Shown here: positions 24,101 through 34,100 of the stretch, in pieces | How positions within the stretch are numbered: the first letter of the stretch is position 1 | Layout: each line of letters begins with the position of its first letter | Assembly (NCBI GenBank): GCA_012845835.1 | Contig: JABAKD010000027.1 | Span: 4,891,465-4,955,464, forward strand | Reading direction: 5' to 3' | DNA from: Undaria pinnatifida | Lineage: Eukaryota; Sar; Phaeophyceae; Laminariales; Alariaceae | DNA: 64,000 bases | Notes under the pieces: model-generated | The model's input: only the letters and a program-made list of their open reading frames with translations | Databases searched by the model: none | What the model was told of the DNA's origin: nothing | Made by a program: the position numbers and the translations under genes

Positions 24101-27100
24101 AGACAAGGGTTAATATATAGAAGTCGCCCGTCAACATGGCCTGAAACGGTCAAGCAAATTTACCAAGCAAAACCGCCAAGCAAAATGGCCAGCATTAACT
24201 TCCTTCGTTACGTCCTCACACCTCTTCGTTCCTTCTGGTATGTGCGGAGGATCTCACGGAAGGCCTCGTACGTCTCGGGCTCGTCGCTGAAGCGCTTCTT
24301 GATTGTTGTAACGTACATGATCGCGTAGTCCAACTCCGCCTGCCGGTTACGATAACGAAATCGACCAGAACGAAACGGACGAATTGTCAACAAAATGGCA
24401 AAATGGCAAAGGTCAAATGCCATACATCTAAATGATAAAAACAAAAGGCGGGACATTTACGTAGGAAGGGATATTGGGATAGCGCAACGAGAAGGAACAT
24501 CGAGAAGAAGATAATAAAACGTTTCCCTCCTCCAGTCCCCTCCCCCCCCCCTCGCGCTCGCGCGCCCCAACTGCCTGCTCAACTCTAAAACCCTAAAAGT
24601 TGGGTGGTTCATAATCTCCGAAAAAGAAGAAAAAACACTACACACATTCGTTTTTCGCAATACTTCACAACCCTTTAAACCCATAGCAATTAACATTTTC
24701 ATTCTCAATCTTAACCCCTTAAGAACTGCACCGACATTTTCGGGAAAAATACTTACAGTTGGTATGAGAACATGTTTGCAGTGGTTCAAGGATTACTTAC
24801 TTACAATTTTTACTCCCATTCTTAGGCATTCGCAATGTTCTCATAACATTCCACAGCTCTTATTCCACCTTATGCTTCCACAAAAAATTCCTACCTGCTC
24901 GTTCGCCCCTGGCGTCAGGCCGAAGGCGCCTTCGTGTCCCCGTGCTCCGTTCGCATTCGGCCCCGTCGGCACCACCCCCACATGCTGCGAGTCCATATTC
25001 TCCACCGGCATTCCACCCGTCAAAACCGCCCCTCCCACCCCGCCCCCTTCTCCCACTCCCCCACTGTCGCCACCACCGCCCCCGCCCCCCCCCCCCCCCA
25101 TCGCCTCCGCCGCCTCCTCCTCTCATGGGCCCACTCCCTCCGTGTCCACAAGCGCCCGTGCCTCCACCTCCCTCGCTAGGGCCATCGTCGCTCCCCTGCT
25201 CTCCCCCCATGCTGTGCCCTCCCCCCCCGGCGTGACCCCATCCATCAGCGATAGCTTCAACCATGCCGTGCACCAGAGCGCGGATGGACGCAGGCACGAC
25301 ACTCCCCCCCGCACCGCTTTCCTGGTTGGAAACCTCTTTGATTCCGGAAGAAAACGAACCGACGCCATCACCGCCTCCGCCACCACCCCCGCTACCTCCT
25401 TCACCAGCAGCAGCAACAACACCACCATCACCACCAACACCAACACCAACACCACCAACACCACCGTCGCTGTTAATGTCCTTGTCGTTTTCGTTGTTGT
25501 CGTTGTTGTTGCTGCTGCTGCTGTTGTCCACTACGCCCTGAGGGGTCTCGCCCCGGTTGACGCCCATCTGCCGCTGGTGTTCCCGGTGCATCTCCTGTGA
25601 AAATCGGTGGGTAGAGGACGCCCCTTACAAATACTAACATTTCTGAACGCGCACAAAACATTCATCCATAGCCGGAATATCATACTTTGAGTATGCACAA
25701 TCTTGCCTCTTGAACGTCAATCGACAGTATTATCAAAACGGTCGGCTTGTTCTTTATTCATTATCTTCATCCGGAAAGCTACGTTTCGCAACATCGACAA
25801 GGAGCGCTCTGTGTGTGATGCCTGGTAATAGAAACGAAATGTCGATTTTTGCCTATGTGGAAAAGCCTCTCTACATTGACTGAAACGGTCGACATTTTCT
25901 ATGTGCATATTTAGAATTTTCTGACTTCTGACCTCGACGTCGGAAAGCTCGATTTGTGATCGTCGGGAAGACATGTGTTGTATTCCGAGCGAAAACACCT
26001 CCCAAAGCAGTAGTTCGATTCCTCACCTCGATGTTGACCAAAAAGTGTACCTGCACCACCAAAACGGTAACCTGTTTTCCAACTCAAGGTCGACAAATAT
26101 ATCTCCCTGTCATACCCAAACAGCCGATTTGGTAGCCATCGTGAAAAAAAACCGTCGTACCCCAAGCAAAAGGCGTTAAAATAACCAAATCTGAGAGGCT
26201 ATCGAGCCACCCCCGCGACCCCCGCCCCCCTCCCTCGCGAAGCCCAACTGCCTGCCCTGCTCTAAACCCCAAACGTCACATGTTTCATAATCTTCGAAAT
26301 ATCACTAAATATGACAAAGATGAAAGAGCAATATTGTTGCACAACGTTCACAACCATTCACAACAGCCATAACAATCTGCGTATTCTTCTACCAGGTACA
26401 TGCTATTTAACAATATTTACCCCTTTAGAACTGCACTGACGTTTTTGGGGGGGAATTGCTTCGAGTGAGTGTGGGGTAGTTTGTGCGGTAACACAAAGGT
26501 TACTGCCTTGCCCGTTCAGTCCACAATAATATTCTACGTCGAAGCCTTACCGGTTTGCTCACCCGTGGTGGCAGGCCGAAGCCAATTTCGCGCCCCACCC
26601 CCCCGTTCTCACTCGGCCCCGGCGACACCTCCCCCACCGCGTGCGAGCCCAGATTCCCCATCGGCATGTCACCCGTCAAAATCGCCTTCCCTTCCCCCCC
26701 CCCCCCCTCTCCTTCCCCCGCCGCTCCCACCATCGGCCCCGCCACCGCCCCCACCACCACCTCCGCCGTCGCCTCCTCCTCCCAAGGCTCCACCTCCGTC
26801 ATGCCCACCACCACGTCTCCCGCTAGGGCCGTCGCCGCTACTCTTTCCCCCCCTTACGCCCACGTGACTCCCGCCACCAGCGATAGATTCAACGATGTCG
26901 TGCATCAGGGCGCGGATACATGCTGCCGCTCCCGCCCCCTCTACACCGTTTTCCTGGTTGGAAGCCTCTTTGCTTCTGAACGAAGACACGCCGCCGCCAC
27001 CGCGTCCGCCGGCATCACCGCTACCACCTCCACCACAACCACCAGCAACAACACCAACACACACACCAACACCAACACCAACACCAACGTCGTTGCTGTT

Positions 27101-30100
27101 GTTGATGATATTTCCGTCAGCGTTGCTGCTGCTGTTGTCGAACGCATCCTGAGGGATCTCGCCCGGGTTGATGACAGTCTGACGCTCATGTTTCCGATTC
27201 ACCTCCTGGGAGAATTGGTGGGCAGAGGACGCCGCTTACAACCATCAATGGTGTTGTGCGCGTTTAAAGCACTTACCAGTAACAGGAAAAATAACATGTT
27301 GGTTACGTACAGCATTGTATCTTGAACGTATATCGACACGGAAAGTTCTTGCGCGTAGAAATTCGCATTGCTTTTCGAACCGGACACGTTTGCACTTTCC
27401 GTTGTAGAGAACGCCAGCAGACTGTGGGAATATTTGCATTGCGTACCCCGATGTGAGACCGCATAAGACCAGAGCATTCGGGATATAACCCCCTTGGAAC
27501 TTCAGAGGGGAAAGCATGTCGCAAAACCTGACGACTGTAGCAGTGGTTACGCAAAGCAGTCCGGTCTGTTGGGTGGGGTAGGGTGTGTCCGAACTGCAGT
27601 GTAAGGACTCGTACGAAACGCGAGCAGCATGGCGGTACTCGTGCTGCTGCCCGCTCTTCCCATTATTAGACGCCCAATAGCACTAACTAGTAGCGCCTCT
27701 ATAGTGCCGGCCGGAAACTCCGATACTCCAGCACTACTCCGCATACGGATACCACTATCTGTTCCCTGCTGTGCCAAGCAATTTTACAGGCACCAGAGCG
27801 AGCAACCGGCACTACTCAACCAGCTCTACAGCGGGTCCACTACTGAATCGCAACTGTCGTTGCATTGGTGGCTATAAATGGACATGGGTCCCAAGGTGAG
27901 AGCGGTCAAGTTGGCATGTCCCGCCTACACAAAAAAGTGAAAAAATATTGCCCACTACAGATAACATCAGTGTGTGCTTGGTCGGATTGTCGTGGGCTGC
28001 TCTTAAACGGGGGTACCCACCGCAGAAACAGCAGCTTACCGCCTGCTGCTACGGAAGAGGGTAGCCTTTATATTCATAGTAGGCATCACTATTAATAGTA
28101 AATGTACAAGTGTTGTTATTCACATAAGACAACACACTATATAGATAAATTTGAACACAAGTACATTATACCTGAAACTCAGAGATACCCCAATTTCCCT
28201 TAACTTGTAGGATTACAAGCTCGGAAAAACCTCCTGTCGTTCGTCGGTGTCCTGCGTATTACTTGAAACCCCTTATACTGCTGGATAAAAAAATGGCATT
28301 ACTCTGATTTCAAGTGGTTTGTTTACCAACAGTTGGGTACAGTTCTAAAGACACTATACTCTTCAATACTTTCATTTTTATGTTAGATGCCAGGGTACAT
28401 GTTGGCGCCCATACCCTAGCAGAAAAGCCTTCCCATATTGCCAAAACGATCGTCTTTTTTCTGACCTCGATATCGGAACGTTCGATCATGAAACCGTCTG
28501 AAAGGAAAGCGCTAAATGTTGAAGCCTTTACCTTAACAGCAAAGCTTCCCTACGTTACTAAAATGGCGACGTTTTTCCTTTTTTCACCTCCATGTCGGAA
28601 AGTTCGATTTTGTGACTGTGGGGAAGGAAATTGTTGAAGCCAAGGATGAGCGTGTTGTATCCGAAGAACAGGCTGGAAACGCGGCTAATCAGCCTTGGCC
28701 CGTCGATGGCCATAACCTTAAGGTAGAAAGATGCCGGTACGCCGCCGAAGGACGAAGTCGAACGACGGGGAGGGGGGGAGGGATATCAGAGAGGGTGAGG
28801 GGTCGAATGTCGTTCACATTTTTTGTCGCAAGGGGTCTATATGATGCGGCTCTTGTACAACATATCCCAAAGGAAACTATAGGATCTAGACTATCTATTT
28901 TGTGGTATCTGAATGATCTACTGTAGATTCTCCTGAGACCTAGAGCACGATATGTCCGACCTGTGCTATCTTAATCTTGTTGCGTGTTTGTTAAATAGAA
29001 TAGTAAAAGCACACTTCCGCCGTGAGATCGCGGGTTTTGGTCGAAAATTCTCTTTGCAAGAAGCGTGTCATTCATAGATCACGCATGCAACGGTGTGTGT
29101 TCTTATGAACGGTACATGTCGGTGACTTTCCTTCGTGCTATGCCATTAGTTATCCTGTTAGGCTATAGTGGGGAGCTCCCAATAGTACCGGTGTGTGCCA
29201 GCCCCAAAAAACGACCATTCAGGGCACCGGTACGATTGAGGATAGGACTACTATCAGGCGAGATATCATAGCCAGTCCCAGTCGTGCCCAACAAGTGTAC
29301 CGGCATTATAGAGAGCGTTGACACTATGCAACCGCCACTATTCGGCACCCCCAACCGTGTCTTCACCTTGAAGCTCTTAACCATGTCCAAGAACTCCGTG
29401 TATACCTCCGGCTTGTCCCTGAACTCGTTTTTCACCTGTCACCACAAAACGACGGACAGAACAAGGTATCCAATAGCGACAAACAAACAAAATTTAAACG
29501 ACGAACGGGCGGAACAAAACGGGCAATATTTACCAAGACAGCATTGAGACACGATCACAAGAAACCGCGAAACCTCAGTGTTATTCGACACTTTGTCCCT
29601 CTGAAGTCCCAAACGGCTTAAGAACCCGTGGGTAACATCCTTGTTACAAACGGATCCTAAACGGGATACTAGTCGGGTGAAAGGTACCACGCATAGCACA
29701 TATCCAACCCTCTTTCATGATCTGCACATATATGTCGAGGAAAAGAGACCCTTCGTCTACACCATACCTGGTATATGGTATGCATGGTTTAGATATTTTT
29801 GCCGAATGGATTGTGTATGTCTACATGATCTAGCACTGGGTTGGATCTGTGCTAGACAGATCCTGCATGACGTATCATAGCGACAGATGCAATATCTAGA
29901 TAAAATGAGTATATCTGTCGCTAAGAATTAGCGCAGCAGGACAGTTGAAAATGTTGTCAACTTGGGTGTTCGGCGGACGTTAGATGCGGGTCACTATTCC
30001 TTGGCTCTGTCGTTTGACGGCATTAAAATTAGAAACTCGCTAAACTAAACGAAATGAGTCGCCTAGCAAAACGCTGACCTGATCGAGGAAGAGTAGGACG

Positions 30101-30195
30101 TCTCGTAGCTCACGCAAGGTTGCTCCTTCTACAGGGACTGGGCCCCTTCGCCCACCTCGATCTGTACACCGCACGGATCATGCACATATCACGCA
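15198..30195 (-). CDS. SIN3: SIN3-like corepressor gene with two PAH domains, multi-exon
   Basis: SIN3 is the nuclear scaffold that links DNA-bound repressors, through its paired amphipathic helix (PAH) domains, to histone deacetylases. Twelve exons are supported, all minus strand: 30079-30128 (open further upstream), 29367-29435, 28588-28716, 26551-27205, 24895-25594, 24222-24339, 23436-23565, 22551-22836, 21505-21693, 20915-21022, 19614-19802 and 15219-16970. PAH1 comes from exons 1-3 and PAH2 from exons 6-7, and all tested junctions keep phase. Between them lies a duplicated Gly/Asn-rich exon. After PAH2 come helical segments and a Gly-rich coiled-coil exon. I could not find the HDAC-interaction domain or PAH3 that SIN3 proteins usually carry. 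The start codon was not located, and the 3' end is either the stop at 15198-15200 or a donor at 15218. The family call rests on PAH1 and PAH2; the C-terminal half is unlike any SIN3 I know. Confidence 0.75.
15219..16970 (-). CDS. SIN3-like C-terminal exon: coiled coil and Gly-rich repeats
   Basis: 1,752 bp, 584 codons, phase 0 start at TTCTTCAG|GGT. It begins GMLKKIETRVCASL, continuing the helix of the previous exon. Three ~20-residue repeats (EQMAKRSLVEANL, VKMATHSLEEATP, EEMAKRSLVEAAH) suggest a coiled coil. Three Gly-rich repeats ending GKGPVSS / GKGPVAP and an acidic tail follow. The end is either the donor CAG|GTAAAA (phase 0) or the stop 21 bases further on (15198-15200). The frame also runs upstream of 16970 to 17081, but that is intron: the acceptor region is triplicated there. 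It could be a separate gene, but strand, phase and helical continuity favour membership. Confidence 0.6.
16961..17230 (-). repeat. Three ~90-bp tandem copies of an intron end and exon start
   Basis: Copies begin at 16961, 17053 and 17142. Each repeats the acceptor region with the first codons of the C-terminal exon: TTCTTCAG then GGTATGCTGAAG, GCATGCTGAAG and GAATGCTGAGC. Only the copy nearest the exon continues into the long open frame. Confidence 0.75.
17231..19613. other. Intron of the SIN3-like gene, no exon seen
   Basis: Holds a ~190-bp two-copy repeat at 17200-17510 and a segment near 18053-18110 (GGAGCTCTATACC-GCACCCAAAA) related to 55.25-55.31 kb. No further exon was recognised. Confidence 0.45.
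19614..19802 (-). CDS. SIN3-like exon, helical segment
   Basis: 189 bp, 63 codons, phase 0/0 (TTGTCAG|GAC ... CCGAG|GTACGT). Encodes ILRNLARVRTVGNHCLERAE and ALLEKLEQALKG, ending AIDAERAKSE. No domain recognised. Joins in phase to the exon at 16970. Confidence 0.7.
20915..21022 (-). CDS. SIN3-like exon, helical segment
   Basis: 108 bp, 36 codons, phase 0/0; the donor is AAAG|GTGAGA and the acceptor the weaker TTTTAAG|GTG. Encodes GLSGIVEREKKRGHDAR and LLEWVLSKGG. No domain recognised. Confidence 0.6.
21505..21693 (-). CDS. SIN3-like exon, helical segment
   Basis: 189 bp, 63 codons, phase 0/0 (CCAACAG|GTG ... GACCAG|GTACGG). Charged helical text (VLSAMKKLHDHLDGG, LLREIYGAAERVRDQ). The phase fits both neighbours. 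No domain recognised. Confidence 0.7.
22295..22336. repeat. Degenerate CCTAA telomere-like block
   Basis: CTAAACCTAACTCCAAACC... continues as CCCTAACCCCAACCCTAAG, within an intron of the SIN3-like gene. Confidence 0.6.
22551..22836 (-). CDS. SIN3-like exon after PAH2, Gln/His/Gly-rich
   Basis: 286 bp, phase 2 to 0 (CCCCAG|G ... CAGAG|GTGTGG). The joined codon AG|G gives Arg, continuing the PAH2 tail as RDSEMRKAKAAEES. A QQQHHQGN and GGGGGC linker follows, then ATCARLKRDMALRRLHEAN. Part of this exon's coding text recurs, decayed, inside the next intron (about 22215-22290 and 21890-21935). Confidence 0.8.
23050..23310. repeat. CCAACCAAAACGG-type minisatellite in an intron
   Basis: Irregular 9-14 bp units (AACCAAAACGGCC, AATCAAAANGGCCA). 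Related short tracts lie at 20810-20900, 24125-24200, 24365-24420 and 29445-29530, each in an intron of the same gene. Confidence 0.6.
23436..23565 (-). CDS. SIN3-like exon: PAH2 helices 3-4
   Basis: 130 bp, phase 1 to 2 (TTGTAG|GC ... CCAG|GTACCG). The split codon G|GC restores Gly. It encodes INDVAEQMSSLF, ADHPDLLRKFTYILP and VHEKARERLNRAA: the V..LF..xxDLLxxFxxFLP pattern that closes a PAH domain. Confidence 0.9.
23598..23805. repeat. (GGGTT)n pentanucleotide array
   Basis: About 40 copies of TTGGG with a few TTAGG variants, inside the intron that splits PAH2. Confidence 0.95.
24222..24339 (-). CDS. SIN3-like exon: PAH2 helices 1-2
   Basis: 118 bp, phase 0 to 1 (CCGGCAG|GCG ... AGAG|GTGTGA). 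It encodes ELDYAIMYVTTIKKRF, then ETYEAFREILRTYQKE. Animal PAH2 reads xFxxAIxYVxKIKxRF...IYxxFLEILHTYQKE, an unusually close match for such a short exon. Confidence 0.9.
24895..25594 (-). CDS. SIN3-like Gly/Asn-rich linker exon, copy B
   Basis: Acceptor TTTTCACAG|GAG, donor GCAG|GTAGGA. It begins EMHREHQRQ, then DNSSSSN, SNQESG and SIRALVHGMVEAIA, poly-Gly, and AVLTGGMPVEN...FGLTPGANEQ. It shares order and residues with copy A. Its length of 700 is again one more than a multiple of three, and the frame change again falls at a ~15-base C run (25085-25099). The donor leaves phase 0, which suits the next exon. Confidence 0.65.
25850..25990 (-). pseudogene. Decayed copy of the PAH1 3' exon end, inside an intron
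   Basis: The minus strand reads IELSDVEV and continues into flanking text like that of the real exon at 28588-28716 (HKIELSDME). Not open as an exon. Confidence 0.55.
26551..27205 (-). CDS. SIN3-like Gly/Asn-rich linker exon, copy A
   Basis: Acceptor TTCTCCCAG|GAG, donor ACCG|GTAAGG. It begins EVNRKHERQ, passes DNSSSN, SNQENG and CIRALMHDIVESIA, then a poly-Gly part, and ends with AILTGDMPMGN and ENG...FGL. It is clearly paralogous to 24895-25594. The conserved N- and C-terminal parts lie in different frames (length 655, one more than a multiple of three), with the change at a C14 run near 26694-26707. Confidence 0.65.
27206..28587. other. Intron of the SIN3-like gene
   Basis: No supported exon. 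A possible donor ACTG|GTAAGT lies at 27273 without a clear exon. The 75-bp dispersed segment shared with 8.2 kb lies at 27585-27660. Confidence 0.4.
28430..28535 (-). pseudogene. Second decayed copy of the PAH1 3' exon, next to the real one
   Basis: Plus-strand order GCAGAAAAGCCTTCCC, CTGACCTCGATATCGGAACG, AAATGTTGAAGCC parallels GCAAAGCTTCCC, CACCTCCATGTCGGAAAG, AAATTGTTGAAGCC of the functional exon ~110 bp away, but carries stops. Confidence 0.6.
28588..28716 (-). CDS. SIN3-like exon: PAH1 helices 3-4
   Basis: 129 bp, 43 codons, phase 0/0 (CTTAAG|GTT ... GAG|GTGAAA). It encodes IDGPRLISRVSSLF, then LILGFNNFLP and HKIELSDME. This is the second half of PAH1, where SIN3 proteins have IDTxGVIxRVxxLFxGH, LIxGFNTFLP and YKIE. 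It begins exactly where the previous exon leaves off. Confidence 0.85.
29367..29435 (-). CDS. SIN3-like exon: PAH1 helices 1-2
   Basis: 69 bp, 23 codons, phase 0 at both ends. The acceptor is GTGACAG|GTG and the donor CAAG|GTGAAG. It encodes VKNEF, then PEVYTEFLDMVKSFK, which matches the VKxxF...VYxxFLDIMKxFK signature of PAH1. Confidence 0.85.
30079..30128 (-). CDS. SIN3-like exon 1 seen: start of PAH1
   Basis: Encodes GATLRELRDVLLFLDQ, the first PAH1 helix (compare DALSYLDQ of animal SIN3), and ends at CAG|GTCAGC. The frame stays open upstream to about 30195 (Arg/Gly-rich), so the true acceptor may lie higher; ACAG at ~30166 or TGTAG at 30129 are candidates. Confidence 0.7.
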
Positions 30196-30285
30196 CAGAG
30201 CACACAGATATTCAAAAGACAGACAAGGAAAAGGAAGAGGAAAAAGGTAAGGATAAAGATGAAGAAAACAAAAACATGAATAAGA

Positions 30286-30297
30286 ACAACAACAACG

Positions 30298-30336
<39 letters not shown>
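30286..30336. repeat. (AAC)n microsatellite
   Basis: About 15 AAC triplets, followed by irregular AAGAAC units to 30390. It lies between the SIN3-like gene and the exon array. Confidence 0.9.
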
Positions 30337-30928
30337 TTAAAAGAACAAGAACAAAAGAACAATAACGAGAACAAGAACAAGAACAAGTACAGGCACAATG
30401 CCAATAACAAGAGTAGGGGTTTCAATGGCAGGTTGGATTGGCGATAGTGGGAAAGGAATGACAGATCGTCCCCGTTGGCGGAGTGGTTGTATGGTGTTTG
30501 TCCACCTTTCTTGGTGGCGAGGTTCCTTGTTCTCTCACTTGAGAGGAGCTACAATGTACATAATGTACGAAGGTATATGTTCGAAAGCATCCCGGCATCT
30601 CTGTGCCGTGGTACCCCTGTCAACGCTTCAGCGTACAAGCAACATAGTCAACGGAACCTTCTATTAAAATGGCGGTTCTACCGGGATGGCAAGATCGATT
30701 CCCTGCCGAACTACCCTCAGCTCACTTTGCCGCCTCACAAGTACCAGCACCCTTTCGACACCCAGCCGAATCGTTGTGCCGTGGATTGATGGAGAAAATC
30801 CGACAGCAAAGTTCCGGATACGATGGTTGAATATTGATACCACTGCCATTAGCAATGCATGTGGTCTGTTCGCGGAGAGCTAACGACAGCCGCCCCTGTA
30901 CGAATATTTGGGCTGGTAAGCCACTTAC

Positions 30929-31148
30929 CGATCGAAGTATCCAGCGTATGCGGCAGGGAGGACACAGGGCTGAGCAGGGGCTTCTGCCCACCCGTGGGGG
31001 GCATTGGGCGGCGTCCTCCCGCCTGGGAGCGCTCGCCACCGATGTTGCCCCGCCATCGCTGGGGCCCTACGAACTCTCCCTTATCAGCCTCCAGCACTAC
31101 GCCCGTCAGAGCAGGCGTCGTGCTCACCGGTAGCAGCGACCGAGCGAG
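30929..31148 (-). CDS. Cassette exon b, lowest copy
   Basis: 220 bp, GGGCAG|CTC ... ATCG|GTAAGT, open throughout. Begins LARSLLPVSTTPAL, contains SQAGGRRPMPP and ends TLDTSI. It has diverged far from the others yet keeps both splice sites and the phase. Confidence 0.55.
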
Positions 31149-34100
31149 CTGCCCAGTATCAGGTACAAGGACAGCAGTTTCAACGGCCGCACGCAAACAT
31201 GGCAGGCGGTTTGCACATGTCAATATAGGGCAGCACAGCCACCTCCACGTAAACTTCGAACACACGAATCTGGAACTGCACGTACCAACGGATTCTGGAT
31301 CGCCACAGCAAACCTATGACGTTCTCTTAGAGAATCATAGCCAAGATGCGCATGAATATCGAGCTTCCGCAAGATACCACGCCAGCTATATAATAGGAGT
31401 TGTGTGCTCAAACGGAATTTCTAGGCGCTTCCTCACGCAGCCGAAATGATACCTCCATTCTCCATGCCAACGTTTTTCGCTGCCCCGCCTCAATACAATT
31501 TCGCCCTATTAGTACATTAGAGATTGGTATATAATCGATACGGTGGGATACAAAAGCAGAAAATCACGAATCACCACCCGACGACCGACACAAGGCAGGA
31601 ATGCGTTGTGGTTGCCGACTAGCCCAGCAGAGGGAAGTGCGATGGCAAAACGAGAGGGAAGTGCGATGGCAAAACGAAAGAGACACAGAGCTTGCGTATG
31701 CTACTGCAGTAGCGTGGTTGCTGTTAAAGCATTGTAAAGCTGCCAGTAGCTCTTCTTCCGCAATCACCAACAGTGAAAACTTTCACCCCTTGTTCTCTGA
31801 TTTTATCTCCCGGCGCAGCGATCACATCGCCCGAACGTTTCGCCTGATGCCCTTGTCACGGTATCGTATGCCCTTGTCAAGGAACGTTAAGTCTTTTACG
31901 ACCAACCATGTCCTCGGTAACACCTCGCGAGCCTCATATCGCAATCATAGTCGTCTCACTCACCGGAGCTAGAGCGGGCGAAATCGAAGCGTCAATGTCC
32001 CGATTTGATTTTACCCCTTCTTCATTCTCGAAAAGGGCAGGAATCGCACTGTACGGTGGTGGCGACCAGACGAGCTGCCCGATCACCTCGCGACATGGAG
32101 CACCGCTACCGCCACCGCCGGCGCCGCCGTCGCCTCCACCATCGCCACCACCACTTTGACCACCGCCACCATCGCCTCCAACGCCTCCTCTACCTACTTC
32201 ATATCCGCCTCCACCGGCTTCCCCTCCACCGCCACCGCTACCACCACCTTCACCACCGCCACCTTCACTTCCACTTCCACTTCCACCGCCACTACCTCCG
32301 CCACCACCTCCGCCACCCCCTCCGACGTCTCGGTCATCGATGATCGACGGAAAACAACCCGTGCATGGGGTGCCGATGACCTTGAGGCAGTTTTCCAGCT
32401 GGGCAGCATGAAAAAGGTTCACATAGGGATACACGTTATTAATAGTGGTCGATGATGGCAGAAACCAGTGCCGAAATAGATCCAAGATGATTTGCACGCG
32501 TTCCCTACGCGTCTGGCAGTCGCTTCCTACGCCTGCTAGTTTGCGAAACGCGATCTGCATCACAGCAACACGAACGGAAGTGCTTGCCTCTGCTGATGAC
32601 CTTTCTGGCGTCGCTCAGCTGGTTTATCTCCACACACGTGCGGATACATCCATAATATAGGTTATGAGCCTCGGTTTATGTAGTACCTAAAGGGCTGCGG
32701 ATCACGGGGCACGTCTCGAATACGACTACACCTCGAGGACCCCGAGCTTCTCCATCCGCTGTTAGATCGAATGTTTGACAGAGCAGCCAGGATTGATCGT
32801 CGTGGTCGTTAACTGCAGGAGCTGCTGCTGTGAGTGACTACAACGCCATACGAACTCAATTTCAGCGGGCTGCGTGAAGAAAAAGAGGTCAAGAGCTACG
32901 CATTTCCCACAGAACATTCACGGGTCGCCATCTGGAACGGCTGCGAGCTGCAACAGCAACAACTGCTGGCGCTGGGCGTGACGTCCTACTGCGCATCGTA
33001 TGAAGAGCGTCACGAGCAATATCTACTACAACGGCTATTACGACGAATTGCTGCTACGAGCACTGCTGCCCAGTTAGGAGTATCCTTGAATTGTGAGCGA
33101 GCGAATCGTACTTTTCGCATTAATGCCGTCGATCTTTGGATACTTGCGAGCACGGGGTTGGTCGCGTCTGGCAAGTCGCGTATGGAGCGACTATTACTGA
33201 ACACGTGTCGTCGAGTGCGTCAGGATGAGCGCGTCCGTCAAGTACATCAAGGTTTCTTGGGCGTTTTATGTCGAGTTCACCAGCTTGTAATTCGATGACT
33301 GCTGCGAGTACTTCATGGGGTCTGGTTTGCCTACTTTGTTCGTGTACGCGCGCGACGGGGGGCTGCGACCAGTGCGCCATACGGTTCGACTGCTTTCTTC
33401 GTACACGTACATCGCGGGGCTGCTACAATCACGTTTTCTGGCCCGACAACTTTCTTGCTGTGCGTGGCGGGTCGACGAGCTGGTTCGAGACTACCGGTAC
33501 TGCAACGGCAATGCTACTGCTGTTGCCGCTTCTGTGGCTTTAGACTGCTGGAACAACGCTGCTGGAGTTGCTGAGCAGCATCATCATCGTTTAGGACAAG
33601 TGAGGTTGCTGAAAATGGTCATCAGGAGGCGTATTATATCAACATTCTCGGGTCGCTGGGCATCATCGTCGTTTGGGATCGGACGGGCATTTTTTATTCT
33701 TGAATCGCCGAACCATCACCACCTGGACCAATGGGAGGGACATCTACACCGCCCGGGGTCACACCCACTTAGCGGCAAAAGGCAAGATTTATTGTATTTG
33801 TAGTACGTACCACCACGCGTCTTCTTTGTTCGGGGGGGCGGCAGGAACGTGGTTCGGTTGCTAGGCTATTCATGCATGTTTTGTTTTGGAAATAGCACCG
33901 CACGTCTTTGTGCAGAGGGGACAGAGACGTGCTCGGCGCTACAGCAATTTGTCATGTTTATTTAACAAACTGATAACTGAAGTATGTTTTCACGTTTCTT
34001 CTGCCGTAGGCGATATTTGTTTAGAAGACGAAGGTGCTGCGCAAATGCGAATTCATGTTTCCATTTTTTTTTTAACAAACCACATTCTGGTACGAAGTTA

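Noticed and set aside
24340-24894. Extra mini-exons ending at GTAAGT near 24750 and 24790
   Set aside because: Donors are present, but no open exon with an acceptor fits, and the flanking exons already join in phase.
24764-27325. Proline-rich plus-strand open frames (24764-25600, 26555-27325)
   Set aside because: They are the complement of the Gly-rich SIN3-like linker exons, which have conserved splice sites on the minus strand.
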